DNA from: Deltaproteobacteria bacterium RIFOXYD12_FULL_50_9
GTDB taxonomy: Bacteria > Desulfobacterota > Desulfobulbia > Desulfobulbales > CALZHT01
Direction of reading: 5' to 3'
DNA length: 12,836 nucleotides
NCBI GenBank assembly: GCA_001799225.1
Contig: MGTA01000013.1
Span: forward strand, 3,458 to 16,293
Of the stretch, positions 1-5,451 are shown one piece after another. A program made the translations under genes and the position numbers. Positions within the stretch are counted from its first letter, which is position 1; every line of letters starts with the position of its first letter. The notes below the pieces were generated by a model that saw only the letters and a list, made by a program, of their open reading frames with translations, was not told the DNA's origin and searched no databases.

Positions 1-7
1 GCTTGCT

Positions 8-97
8 GCCTAATAGTATGTCAACCTGACTGCGGGAAGCTCGGCGGCGCTACGCGGGAAGGTCATTGGCGCGGTCAGGTTACCCGAAGCGTTGGGC
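8..97 (+). other. attC-like integron recombination site
   Basis: This is an imperfect palindrome with the layout of an integron attC site. The right end carries GTTGGGC (91-97), which fits the R' consensus GTTRRRY. GCCTAAT (8-14) can pair with it along its full length if G-T wobbles are allowed. Inside, AACCTGACTGCG (23-34) pairs with CGCGGTCAGGTT (70-81), 12 pairs including one wobble, around a 35-nt loop. The next gene starts 15 bp after the R' box, as is usual for a cassette. It would be the attC of a preceding cassette lying off the left edge. The 8-9 nt spacers between inner and outer arms are longer than usual and the R'' box is imperfect, so the call is tentative. Confidence 0.5.
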
Positions 98-111
98 CTC
101 AAACTATCAAG

Positions 112-1059
112 ATGGATACGATGAAAAATATTAAGTGCATAAATTGTTTGGAAGTCAAAGGACGGCGCACATGTAACATCAAAGAAAAATCTTTGATATG
201 CCCTATATGTTGCGCTGAGATTAGAAACATTAGTTGTGGCGGCTGTTCGTATTACGTCCAAGCGGAAAAATATGCCATCGAGAAAATGAAGAAAGGTCGG
301 GTTAAGCACTTTATTGCTAAAATCGACCCGGAAGTAGATAAAGTTGTTGAAAACGCCCTCGCATTCGTCGACAACGGAAATATTGAAAAAGGAGAAGAGC
401 TACTTGTCGGTTTATTAAGTGAACACCCTGACCTTTATATCGTACAGTTTGGCATGGGTACGGTTCTTGCCATGAAAGGAAAGTATGCAGAATCAATTAT
501 CCATTTTGATAAATGCCTTAATATATTCCCTTATTTTGCAGAAGCTTGGTTCAATAAAGGCAATTCTTACAAGCAGTTACTCGATGTTGGCAAGGCTTTA
601 ATGTCATTTCAAAAAGTAACTGAATTTGGTGATCCAAAAGAACATTTTGTAATAACTGCCCGTGAATTTCTACGCAATATGGAGACTAACATTTTCAGAG
701 ATACAGGTTTGTCTCTCGAATTGTATTTCCAATCCATGGAAGAATTTGACCGAGCGTTTTCATCCATGAGAAATCGAGAATACGAAAAAGCGTTAACTGG
801 ATTTCATAGGGTATTGAATCTTAACAAGAATCATACGCAATCTTATGGCAATCTCGGATTATGTTATTCTTTTTTGGGAAAGAGACAAGAAGCGTTATCA
901 GCTTTTGACAGGGCATTAGAAATTGACCCAAATTATAGACCGGCCATAGATAATAGAGAGATTTTGTTGTCCCTAAAGGAAGGTGAAAAAATGCCTGATT
1001 ACCAAATAGAGGTTGTTGACTACTACAAAAATGTAATTGAAAGCGGAGAGAACAATTAA
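112..1059 (+). CDS. Zinc-finger and TPR protein of unknown function (cassette gene)
   Basis: The 315-residue protein has two parts. Residues 9-45 hold eight cysteines (C9, C12, C21, C30, C33, C34, C42, C45), including CINC, CPICC and CGGC groups, so this is probably a zinc-binding finger. From about residue 75 the protein is helical with tetratricopeptide repeats. The clearest cover about 143-172 and 240-275, the latter ending in the typical ALEIDPNY. There is no signal peptide or membrane segment, so it is probably cytoplasmic and binds protein. I do not recognise a named family or partner. Neither ATG 112 nor in-frame ATG 121 has a good Shine-Dalgarno sequence. ATG 112 gives the longer product; ATG 121 follows a weak GGA. 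The gene sits between attC-like sequences with a very short leader, so expression probably depends on an upstream promoter outside the window. The coding sequence is AT-richer than the genes after 5700. Confidence 0.85.
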   Translation: MDTMKNIKCINCLEVKGRRTCNIKEKSLICPICCAEIRNISCGGCSYYVQAEKYAIEKMKKGRVKHFIAKIDPEVDKVVENALAFVDNGNIEKGEELLVGLLSEHPDLYIVQFGMGTVLAMKGKYAESIIHFDKCLNIFPYFAEAWFNKGNSYKQLLDVGKALMSFQKVTEFGDPKEHFVITAREFLRNMETNIFRDTGLSLELYFQSMEEFDRAFSSMRNREYEKALTGFHRVLNLNKNHTQSYGNLGLCYSFLGKRQEALSAFDRALEIDPNYRPAIDNREILLSLKEGEKMPDYQIEVVDYYKNVIESGENN

Positions 1060-1069
1060 CTACTGGATG

Positions 1070-1088
1070 GCCCAACAACCGCATCATC
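1070..1088 (+). other. Left arm of an attC-like site, interrupted by intron sequence
   Basis: GCCCAAC (1070-1076) is a perfect match to the attC R'' consensus RYYYAAC and continues as AACAA. It begins 10 bp after the stop of the TPR gene, where the attC of that cassette should lie. After only 12 more bases the sequence turns into group II intron 5' sequence at 1089, so the rest of the site is absent here. Assignment rests on the short box plus position. Confidence 0.4.
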
Positions 1089-1740
1089 GTGCCAAGATTA
1101 AATCTAAAGCCTCGGGATTCCCGTAAGTCGGGATGAAATAGGCTATTGTTACCCAGTGGGTGAGAGCCGTAAAGCTCAAGTCCCACCTGCCTAAAGCTTA
1201 GCCAGCGGGGCAGTAGTGAAACCTGAGGGCAAAACCGGTAACGGGAGTCCGAAGCCAGGTGGATCAAGGATGCAGGCTCTGTATAGAGCCCCGAAAAATG
1301 TATAGTTGTGGACTGAAAGGATAAGCTACCGGGCAACCGGGAGCAAAAGCCGACGGCTTCGAACCGTACGGAAGGCAGTAAACCTGGATGCGTCACGGCA
1401 AGTGTTCAGGTTTCCACCGGGGTCTGAGACCAGGGCATGTGTTCATGGGGGTAGCTTGGGAACTTGGGAGAGCCAATCAGTCTCCTTGTACAATAACGGT
1501 CGAGGGATGTTCCGTACCCCAAATCCCCGGCGTCCTGGGTGGAAGTCCCGCCCCTTGGACGAGATCCGCGAAAACGGATGACACAAATAAAAGAAGGACA
1601 ATGCAAGGTATCGGAGGAGGATAGCGAAAAGTGAACGAATCTGAGATAGGCTTTTGGCAGTCTTAGCGGATCGTAGTACCGATGGTTCCGGGGTATGTAT
1701 ATGGGAACCGGCAAGGTGGGGAACTGTTGCCCACGGGACT
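1089..1740 (+). mobile_element. 5' remnant of a group II intron (domain I to about domain IV, maturase gene missing)
   Basis: About 650 bp of non-coding sequence has recognisable group II intron ribozyme blocks. It starts GTGCCAAGATTAAATC, near the usual GTGYG 5' end. AGTCCGAAGCCAGGTGG lies at 1246-1262. GTTGTGGACT at 1305-1314 matches the block beside EBS1 in the Lactococcus Ll.LtrB intron. GATCGTAGTACC at 1669-1680 resembles the part of Ll.LtrB just before its reverse transcriptase gene. The final stretch folds into hairpins such as GGTTCC/GGAACC (1684-1689 with 1705-1710). No reverse transcriptase/maturase gene follows and I find no domain V-like motif, so the element cannot splice or move on its own. 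The right limit is uncertain, because intron sequence merges into the ribosome binding site of the next gene. Subclass was judged by memory of related introns, not by alignment. Confidence 0.75.
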
Positions 1741-1757
1741 AAGGAGGTAGTCTTTTG
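1741..1757 (+). promoter_or_regulatory. Strong Shine-Dalgarno site deciding a TTG start
   Basis: AAGGAGG (1741-1747) is a near-perfect anti-16S match, 7 nt before TTG at 1755. No ATG or GTG at this spacing offers an alternative. The motif lies exactly where an intron-encoded protein's ribosome binding site would be, so it may be inherited from the intron. It could equally be the nucleotidyltransferase gene's own site. Confidence 0.7.
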
Positions 1758-2282
1758 ATCAAAGAAGCAATATCAGTTATTAATCAAATGAAAGCAGATG
1801 GAATCATCGGCCGTTATGCAATTGGTGGAGCTATTGGTGCAACCTTTTATTTGGAGCCGGTTTCTACTATAGATCTCGACATTTTTATTGCCGTTGAGCC
1901 CCAACCCGGTGAATTCATCATAAGCCTTCAGCCGGTCTTCGATTATCTGAAAGCCAAAAACGCTGTCCCAGAAGGCGAATATATCCTGTTTGCAGGCTGG
2001 CCGATTCAGTTTTTAGTGCCTAATTCTCCACTTGTAGAGGAAGCTTTAACTGAAGCGGTTCAGACTGATGTAGACGGTGAACCGGCCTGGGTGTTCCGTC
2101 CTGAATATCTGGCAGCAATTGCTCTGCAATTAGGTAGAGCTAAAGACAAAAATCGTTTGCTGGAATTTATTGAACAAAAAGCTTTGGATTTAGAGCGATT
2201 TTTGAAAATCGTTCAAAACCATCAGCTTACGAATAAATGGAAGCAGTTTGAGCAGCAATTTTTAGGAGCTGACAACCTATGA
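1755..2282 (+). CDS. Nucleotidyltransferase-fold protein (MNT/AbiEii-like)
   Basis: The 175-residue protein has the N-terminal core of the DNA polymerase beta-type nucleotidyltransferase superfamily. GG at 24-25 (in AIGGAIGATF) is followed by D40 and D42 in TIDLDIF, the expected metal-binding pair. The usual third carboxylate is not obvious: Q85 in GWPIQFL sits about where it would be. The C-terminal part, RPEYLAAIALQLGRAKDKNRLLEFIE, is the helical tail seen in stand-alone members that pair with small proteins. Translation starts at TTG 1755 after a strong ribosome binding site. The downstream gene overlaps by 4 nt (ATGA), so the two are translated together. Related proteins are often toxins or antitoxins of AbiE or MntA-HepT type. 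Which role applies here cannot be told, and the substrate is unknown. Confidence 0.8.
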   Translation: MIKEAISVINQMKADGIIGRYAIGGAIGATFYLEPVSTIDLDIFIAVEPQPGEFIISLQPVFDYLKAKNAVPEGEYILFAGWPIQFLVPNSPLVEEALTEAVQTDVDGEPAWVFRPEYLAAIALQLGRAKDKNRLLEFIEQKALDLERFLKIVQNHQLTNKWKQFEQQFLGADNL

Positions 2283-2470
2283 TGAAATATGACTTGTCTT
2301 CAATCCTTGTTAGCAAAAAAGCCTATCGGAAAAAATTGGCCCAAATGCCCATTGGGGAGAAATTGCTACTTATAGAGCAAATGCGGGAACGTAATCTAAC
2401 AATAGCAAAATCTCGCTCGGACTTGTCGGAAAAACTAATGAACAGTCCGGATAAAGCAACCAAGGGGTAG
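2279..2470 (+). CDS. Small partner protein of the nucleotidyltransferase
   Basis: This 63-residue, basic, probably all-helical protein has no recognised domain. The core KAYRKKLAQMPIGEKLLLIEQMRERNLTI resembles small proteins I recall next to this type of nucleotidyltransferase; that memory is not a database result. The start ATG overlaps the upstream stop by 4 nt, and AGGAG (2264-2268) lies 10 nt before it. A second ATG follows immediately, giving Met-Met. The tight coupling suggests a two-gene toxin-antitoxin-like unit in which this is the binding partner. No DNA-binding motif is apparent, and no RNase (HEPN RX4-6H) motif is present, so it is not a HepT-type partner. Confidence 0.7.
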   Translation: MMKYDLSSILVSKKAYRKKLAQMPIGEKLLLIEQMRERNLTIAKSRSDLSEKLMNSPDKATKG

Positions 2471-2490
2471 CCGTCAACATTGAACAAGGC

Positions 2491-2527
2491 TGACTTTCAA
2501 CCAGTCATTCCAGCGGGAAACCCGCTG
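2491..2527 (+). repeat. Two tandem hairpins between modules
   Basis: TGACT (2491-2495) pairs with AGTCA (2503-2507). Immediately after, CAGCGGG (2511-2517) pairs perfectly with CCCGCTG (2521-2527) across an AAA loop. No T-run follows, so this is not a classic intrinsic terminator. It could be a REP-like palindrome, a weak terminator for the nucleotidyltransferase unit, or part of a decayed attC. The remaining bases up to 2562 show nothing else. Confidence 0.45.
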
Positions 2528-2562
2528 AATTCCGTGTTCTTCAAATAAAAGCATATAGCACC

Positions 2563-2591
2563 TTGACAGGCGTAACCTTTAGGGTTACGAT
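2563..2591 (+). promoter_or_regulatory. higBA promoter with overlapping operator
   Basis: TTGACA (2563-2568) is a perfect -35 box. After 17 nt comes TACGAT (2586-2591) as the -10. The inverted repeat CGTAACC (2571-2577)/GGTTACG (2583-2589) with a 5-nt centre covers the spacer and half of the -10 box. Occupancy by the HigA antitoxin, alone or with HigB, would block RNA polymerase, as in known autoregulated higBA operons. The expected transcription start falls at about 2598, the first base of the higB ATG. Confidence 0.7.
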
Positions 2592-2597
2592 TAAAGC

Positions 2598-2876
2598 ATG
2601 ATCAAGTCATTTAAACATAAAGGTCTTGAAGATTTCTTTTTTACAGGTAAGAAAAAAGGCATCAGTCCTGAACACGCGGCCAGGCTCGAAAGAATTCTCG
2701 ATAGGTTAAATGCCGCGTCAGAATTAAAAGATATAAATTACCCCGGTGCTAACCTGCATAAGTTGACAGGAGATAAGAAAGATCAATATGCTGTCAACGT
2801 ATCAGGGAATTGGAGAGTCTTTTTCGAGTTTGTTGATGGCGACGTCTATGTTGTCGACTATGACGATTATCATTAA
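2598..2876 (+). CDS. higB: HigB-type mRNA interferase toxin
   Basis: The 92-residue protein belongs to the RelE/ParE superfamily, HigB branch. Family hallmarks are the start MIKSFKHKGLEDFF, the helical middle (AARLERILDRLNAAS), YPGANLHKLTGD, then SGNWRVFFEF and the closing VDYDDYH. It should cut mRNA at the ribosome when free of antitoxin. Length and both ends match the family, so the gene looks intact. The order toxin then antitoxin is normal for higBA. No Shine-Dalgarno sequence lies before the ATG, and the promoter predicts a transcript starting at or within a base or two of it, so the message may be leaderless. That would fit weak toxin expression compared with HigA, which has a good ribosome binding site. 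Confidence 0.92.
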   Translation: MIKSFKHKGLEDFFFTGKKKGISPEHAARLERILDRLNAASELKDINYPGANLHKLTGDKKDQYAVNVSGNWRVFFEFVDGDVYVVDYDDYH

Positions 2877-2887
2877 GAGGTAAAACT

Positions 2888-3202
2888 ATGAGAAAAATGG
2901 AACGACAACCAACACATCCAGGGAAAATCATAAAAGAAGATTATTTAACACCCTTATCCTTGACCATAAGCGAATTAGCATCAAATCTTGGTGTTTCAAG
3001 AAAAACATTGTCTAAAATTATAAACGAAAGAGGTGCTATTACTCCCGACATGGCACTCCGGCTATCACGTGCTTTTGACACTACACCGGATTTTTGGCTT
3101 ACTTTACAGAAAAATTTCGATTTGTTCCTTGCAGAGAAGGCATCAAATGATTGGCAGTTGGTAAAACCGTTTTCGCCTCAACTGCTACATTCACATATAT
3201 AA
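2888..3202 (+). CDS. higA: HigA-type antitoxin and repressor
   Basis: The 104-residue XRE-family protein has a helix-turn-helix at about residues 25-62 (LTISELASNLGVSRKTLSKIIN). The motif THPGKIIKEDYL upstream of it and PDFWLTLQKNFDL after it are typical of HigA. It binds and neutralises HigB and represses the operon, most likely at the inverted repeat at 2571-2589. AGAGG (2876-2880) lies 7 nt before ATG 2888 and overlaps the higB stop, so translation is coupled. An in-frame ATG at 2897 is a possible alternative but has no better site. The protein runs slightly past the usual end with a LLHSHI tail. The gene appears complete. Confidence 0.92.
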   Translation: MRKMERQPTHPGKIIKEDYLTPLSLTISELASNLGVSRKTLSKIINERGAITPDMALRLSRAFDTTPDFWLTLQKNFDLFLAEKASNDWQLVKPFSPQLLHSHI

Positions 3203-3209
3203 GAAGACC

Positions 3210-3228
3210 AGCGAACAAATCACTCATC
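3210..3228 (+). other. Left arm of a second attC-like site, interrupted by intron sequence
   Basis: AACAAATCACT (3214-3224) closely matches AACAAGTCACT at 3937-3947 in the attC-like site at the end of the array. It lies just after the higA stop, where a cassette attC is expected. The first bases of the R'' box (AGCG) do not fit RYYY. Intron sequence begins at 3229, the same distance from AACAA as in the copy at 1074-1089. Confidence 0.35.
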
Positions 3229-3296
3229 GTGCCAAGATTAAATCTGAAGCCTCGGGATTCCCGCCAGCCGGGATGAAATAGGCTATTGTTACCCAG
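3229..3296 (+). mobile_element. Second copy of the group II intron 5' end (68 bp)
   Basis: This stretch repeats 1089-1156 in the same orientation with four substitutions and no gaps. Three of the four fall in the loop and first stem base of the hairpin ATTCCCG/CGGGAT. Similarity stops abruptly after TTACCCAG. All later intron parts are missing, so it is a fragment with no activity of its own. Confidence 0.75.
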
Positions 3297-3298
3297 GT

Positions 3299-3323
3299 AA
3301 AACTAGGAAGTGTCCCTAGTTTT
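3299..3323 (+). terminator. Bidirectional hairpin terminator
   Basis: AAAACTAGG (3299-3307) and CCTAGTTTT (3315-3323) form a perfect 9-bp stem with a 7-nt loop. A-tract and T-tract sides make it terminator-like on both strands. It separates higBA from the next module. The loop and right arm also carry the GGAAGTGTCCCT element (3306-3317) that recurs inverted near 5480, so the hairpin may come from a mobile palindrome. Confidence 0.6.
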
Positions 3324-3331
3324 AATAGTGG
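3306..3331 (-). repeat. GGGACACTTCC element, copy 1
   Basis: Read on the minus strand this is CCACTA (3331-3326), a short A-rich spacer, then AGGGACACTTCC (3317-3306). The same succession occurs on the plus strand at 5452-5486, so the two copies face opposite ways around about 2.1 kb. Confidence 0.5.
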
Positions 3332-3355
3332 CGCAAAAAGTTGCATTTTGCTATT

Positions 3356-3400
3356 TTGAGTTGTAATATGAATTCATGATATAAAACATATGAACTCAAT
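3356..3400 (+). promoter_or_regulatory. Promoter and probable operator of the ParD-like/RelE-like module
   Basis: TTGAGT (3356-3361) and TATAAA (3380-3385) with an 18-nt spacer make a plausible sigma-70 promoter. An imperfect inverted repeat brackets it: TTGAGTT..ATATG (3356-3370) and CATATGAACTCAA (3388-3400). This suits autorepression by the antitoxin. The predicted transcription start is near 3392, so the upstream in-frame ATG at 3390 is unlikely to be used. Confidence 0.55.
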
Positions 3401-3416
3401 CATGGAGACAGCAAAA

Positions 3417-3635
3417 ATGGCAATGGCGATAAGAATATCCGAAGAGTTGGTGGGTGAGGCAAAGAAGTACAGTAAAATTGATCACCGATCTTTGACTGGT
3501 CAAATTGAGCATTGGGCTAGAATTGGTAAATGTTCTGAGGAAAATTCAGATTTAACTTACAGCCTCATCAAAGAAATTTTGGTAGGGATTGAAGAGTTAA
3601 ATCAGAATGAAAAAACCGAATATCAATTTGGTTGA
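3417..3635 (+). CDS. ParD-like type II antitoxin
   Basis: The 72-residue protein begins MAMAIRISEELVGEAK and contains RSLTGQIEHWARIGK, the signature of the ParD-like antitoxin family (Pfam ParD_like, from memory). The N-terminal strand AIRIS followed by helices fits a ribbon-helix-helix-type DNA-binding head. The C-terminal tail ends EYQFG, as in relatives. I chose ATG 3417 because GGAG (3404-3407) lies 9 nt before it. The in-frame ATG at 3390 lies at or before the predicted transcription start and inside the operator, and would add nine residues atypical of the family. The toxin gene follows after 6 nt. The protein should neutralise that toxin and repress the shared promoter. Confidence 0.85.
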   Translation: MAMAIRISEELVGEAKKYSKIDHRSLTGQIEHWARIGKCSEENSDLTYSLIKEILVGIEELNQNEKTEYQFG

Positions 3636-3641
3636 AAGTCG

Positions 3642-3926
3642 ATGAAAATTTATCAATCACGATCCTTTGAGAAAAAAGTTAAGAAGTTCAATGAAAAAGA
3701 AAAGTATGAATTAGACAATGAAATCAAACAGATCATTCAAGACCCCTCCATCGGAACTGAAAAGAAAGGCGATTTGAGGGGTATTTTGGTGCATAAGTTC
3801 AATCTGCAAAACCAAATGTATCTTCTTGCTTATCGCGTTATCCAAGAGGAAAGCCTTGAACTGGTAATGTTGGGACCTCATGAAAATTATTACAGAGATT
3901 TGAAGACATTTTTAAAGAACAAATAA
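3642..3926 (+). CDS. RelE/ParE-family toxin
   Basis: The 94-residue basic protein has the layout of the RelE/ParE superfamily: an N-terminal strand (MKIYQSRSFEKKVKKF), two lysine-rich helices, then strands containing GILVHKFNLQNQMYLLAYRV and ELVMLGPHENYYRDLK. The last block is typical of the group paired with ParD_like antitoxins. It probably cleaves mRNA; inhibition of gyrase, as by ParE, cannot be excluded. Its start lies 6 nt after the antitoxin stop with no clear Shine-Dalgarno sequence, so it is probably translated by coupling, which keeps toxin below antitoxin. The length is normal and the gene looks intact. It ends 11 bp before the AACAA of an attC-like site, consistent with a mobile cassette. 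Confidence 0.85.
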   Translation: MKIYQSRSFEKKVKKFNEKEKYELDNEIKQIIQDPSIGTEKKGDLRGILVHKFNLQNQMYLLAYRVIQEESLELVMLGPHENYYRDLKTFLKNK

Positions 3927-3933
3927 TAAAAAT

Positions 3934-4021
3934 GGTAACAAGTCACTTGAGTTGACCGCGAGAAGTTCTGTTCAGTTTTCTGCCAAGCCATAGGCGCGGC
4001 AACTTGGTTCTGCCGTTGAGC
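3934..4021 (+). other. attC-like site closing the cassette region
   Basis: AGTTGACCGCG (3950-3960) pairs with CGCGGCAACT (3995-4004) except for one extra A, an unpaired base as expected in the L'' arm of attC sites. GTTGAGC (4015-4021) fits the R' consensus GTTRRRY. The left outer box is GGTAACAA (3934-3941), of which only AAC pairs well with the R' GTT. AACAAGTCACT is shared with 3214-3224. The site lies directly after a toxin-antitoxin module and at the change to backbone-like sequence. Confidence 0.5.
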
Positions 4022-4035
4022 CATTCAAGTATTGA

Positions 4036-4167
4036 AGTTCGGCGACAATTTCCCTTGGGAAAAGGATACCAAAAGTGGCCTACATCAGTTGTCCTGATCA
4101 TCTTAACCGGGTTGTCTATCGCCTGGGAAAAACTGTCGATGCAGACAACGAGGAGGTTCGCCCATGA
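4036..4167 (+). pseudogene. Possible C-terminal remnant of a lost gene
   Basis: A frame open from 4036 ends at TGA 4165-4167, overlapping the ATG of the radical SAM gene as ATGA. Its translation includes PKVAYISCPDHLNRVVYRLG and ends DADNEEVRP, which reads like protein rather than random sequence. No ATG or ribosome binding site is present; the only candidate start, GTG 4075, would give 31 residues. It may be the tail of an operon partner of the radical SAM gene, cut off when the cassette region was joined at about 4021. I recognise no family, and chance is a real alternative. Confidence 0.3.
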
Positions 4168-5438
4168 AGGTTCTTCTTATTTCAGCCAATACGGAACGGT
4201 TCAACATGCCAGCAATGCCTTTGGGGCTGGCGTGTGTAGCCGAGGCTACAAAAAACGGTGGGCATGATGTTACCATGTTGGATCTGATGTTTGAAATGGA
4301 TGTCAATGCAACACTTAAAAATGTCATAGCGGAATTCCGTCCGGAATGTATCGGGATTTCGGTAAGAAACATTGATGATCAGAATATTGAAGTCCCAAAG
4401 TTTCTGCTCGGAAAGGTGAAAGAGGTTGTGGCAGTCTGCCGGGATTTTTCCAGTGCACCGATTGTCCTTGGTGGGGCCGGCTACAGTATGTTTCCTGAAA
4501 GCGCCCTGGCTTATCTTGATGCAGATTTTGGAATAGAGGGAGAGGGGGAAACAGCATTCCCAGCCCTATTGACCTGCCTGGAGAACAACGATGATCTTTT
4601 TGGGATACCGGGGCTGTATACTCGAGGCCAAGTCCAACATAAGCCAAAAACATTGAGCAACAATCTGGACAAATTAACACTACCGGAAACCTGTTTCCTT
4701 TCTGCCTCCGCGTCGCAAAACCACGAACCATGGATTCCGGTGCAAACCAGGCGTGGCTGCGCTCTCAAATGTAGCTATTGTTCTACCTCAACCATTGAAG
4801 GCTCTATCCTGCGGAAACGCTCGCCAGAGGTTGTCGCAGCTTGGCTTGAGAGTTGGGTGAAGGCAGGTTTTGCGAATTTCTTCTTCGTGGACAACACTTT
4901 TAATCTCCCCCCCGACTATGCTAAATCCATATGCCACATGATTATTGAAAGAGAACTGGATATGCATTGGCGTTGTATTATTTACCCGAAAAATGTTGAT
5001 GAAGAATTGGTTGAGCTCATGGCCACAGCAGGTTGCAGACAGATAAGCCTGGGTTTTGAAAGCGGCTCAGAACAGATACTCAAGAATTTCAACAAGCAAT
5101 TTACACTAGAAGATGTGCGAACAACATCAGCTCTATTTACCGATCACGGCATTGAGCGCATGGGTTTTTTGTTACTGGGAGGTCCTGGTGAAACAAAACA
5201 GTCCGTGGAAGAAAGTCTCGCCTTTGCAGATTCTCTGAAGCTTAACGCATTGAGACTTTCTGCAGGTATCCGTATTTATCCAGACACACAATTGGCAGAG
5301 ACTGCTATAAATCAGGGGGTCATTACCTCCAAAAGCAACCTGCTTTATCCCCATTTTTACTTATCCGAAGGGCTGGAAGGATGGCTTCCTGAAAGGTTGA
5401 GAGAATGGCGGAAGGATCGCCCCTATGTGATTATGTAA
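4164..5438 (+). CDS. B12-binding-type/radical SAM domain protein
   Basis: The 424-residue protein has the two-domain architecture of cobalamin-type radical SAM enzymes. Residues 1-135 form a Rossmann-like B12-binding-type domain: MKVLLISANT, MPLGLACVAEA, IGISVRN, IVLGGAGYS, then GIEGEGE at 123-129. The DxHxxG motif for His-on cobalamin binding is absent. Residues about 190-390 are the radical SAM barrel, with the 4Fe-4S cluster ligands C199, C203 and C206 in RRGCALKCSYC and later blocks LGFESGSEQIL and GFLLLGGPGET. The reaction is not identifiable; relatives methylate, or build lipids, cofactors and peptides. GAGGAGG ending at 4156 lies 7 nt before ATG 4164, a strong start. No substrate or partner gene is adjacent, unless the remnant upstream was one. 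It ends convergent to the phosphatase gene. Confidence 0.88.
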   Translation: MKVLLISANTERFNMPAMPLGLACVAEATKNGGHDVTMLDLMFEMDVNATLKNVIAEFRPECIGISVRNIDDQNIEVPKFLLGKVKEVVAVCRDFSSAPIVLGGAGYSMFPESALAYLDADFGIEGEGETAFPALLTCLENNDDLFGIPGLYTRGQVQHKPKTLSNNLDKLTLPETCFLSASASQNHEPWIPVQTRRGCALKCSYCSTSTIEGSILRKRSPEVVAAWLESWVKAGFANFFFVDNTFNLPPDYAKSICHMIIERELDMHWRCIIYPKNVDEELVELMATAGCRQISLGFESGSEQILKNFNKQFTLEDVRTTSALFTDHGIERMGFLLLGGPGETKQSVEESLAFADSLKLNALRLSAGIRIYPDTQLAETAINQGVITSKSNLLYPHFYLSEGLEGWLPERLREWRKDRPYVIM

Positions 5439-5451
5439 ATCATCAATGTGG

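Noticed and set aside
821..1396. Minus-strand open frame of 191 codons across the TPR gene end and the intron
   Set aside because: It is antisense to a real gene and to structured intron RNA, has no ribosome binding site, and its composition does not look like protein.
1306..1624. Two overlapping plus-strand open frames inside the intron region
   Set aside because: They cover conserved ribozyme sequence. The frame starting ATGACACAAATAAAAG near 1578 stops after about 19 codons, so no maturase is encoded.
2471..2600. attC site between the nucleotidyltransferase pair and higBA
   Set aside because: Hairpins are present but no box fits RYYYAAC paired with GTTRRRY, so I list only the hairpins.
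2471..3390. Group II intron domain V or VI remaining downstream of either intron fragment
   Set aside because: No 34-nt domain V-like hairpin with its conserved GAGC...GTTC ends was found by eye in the intergenic stretches, so both copies are treated as 5' fragments only.
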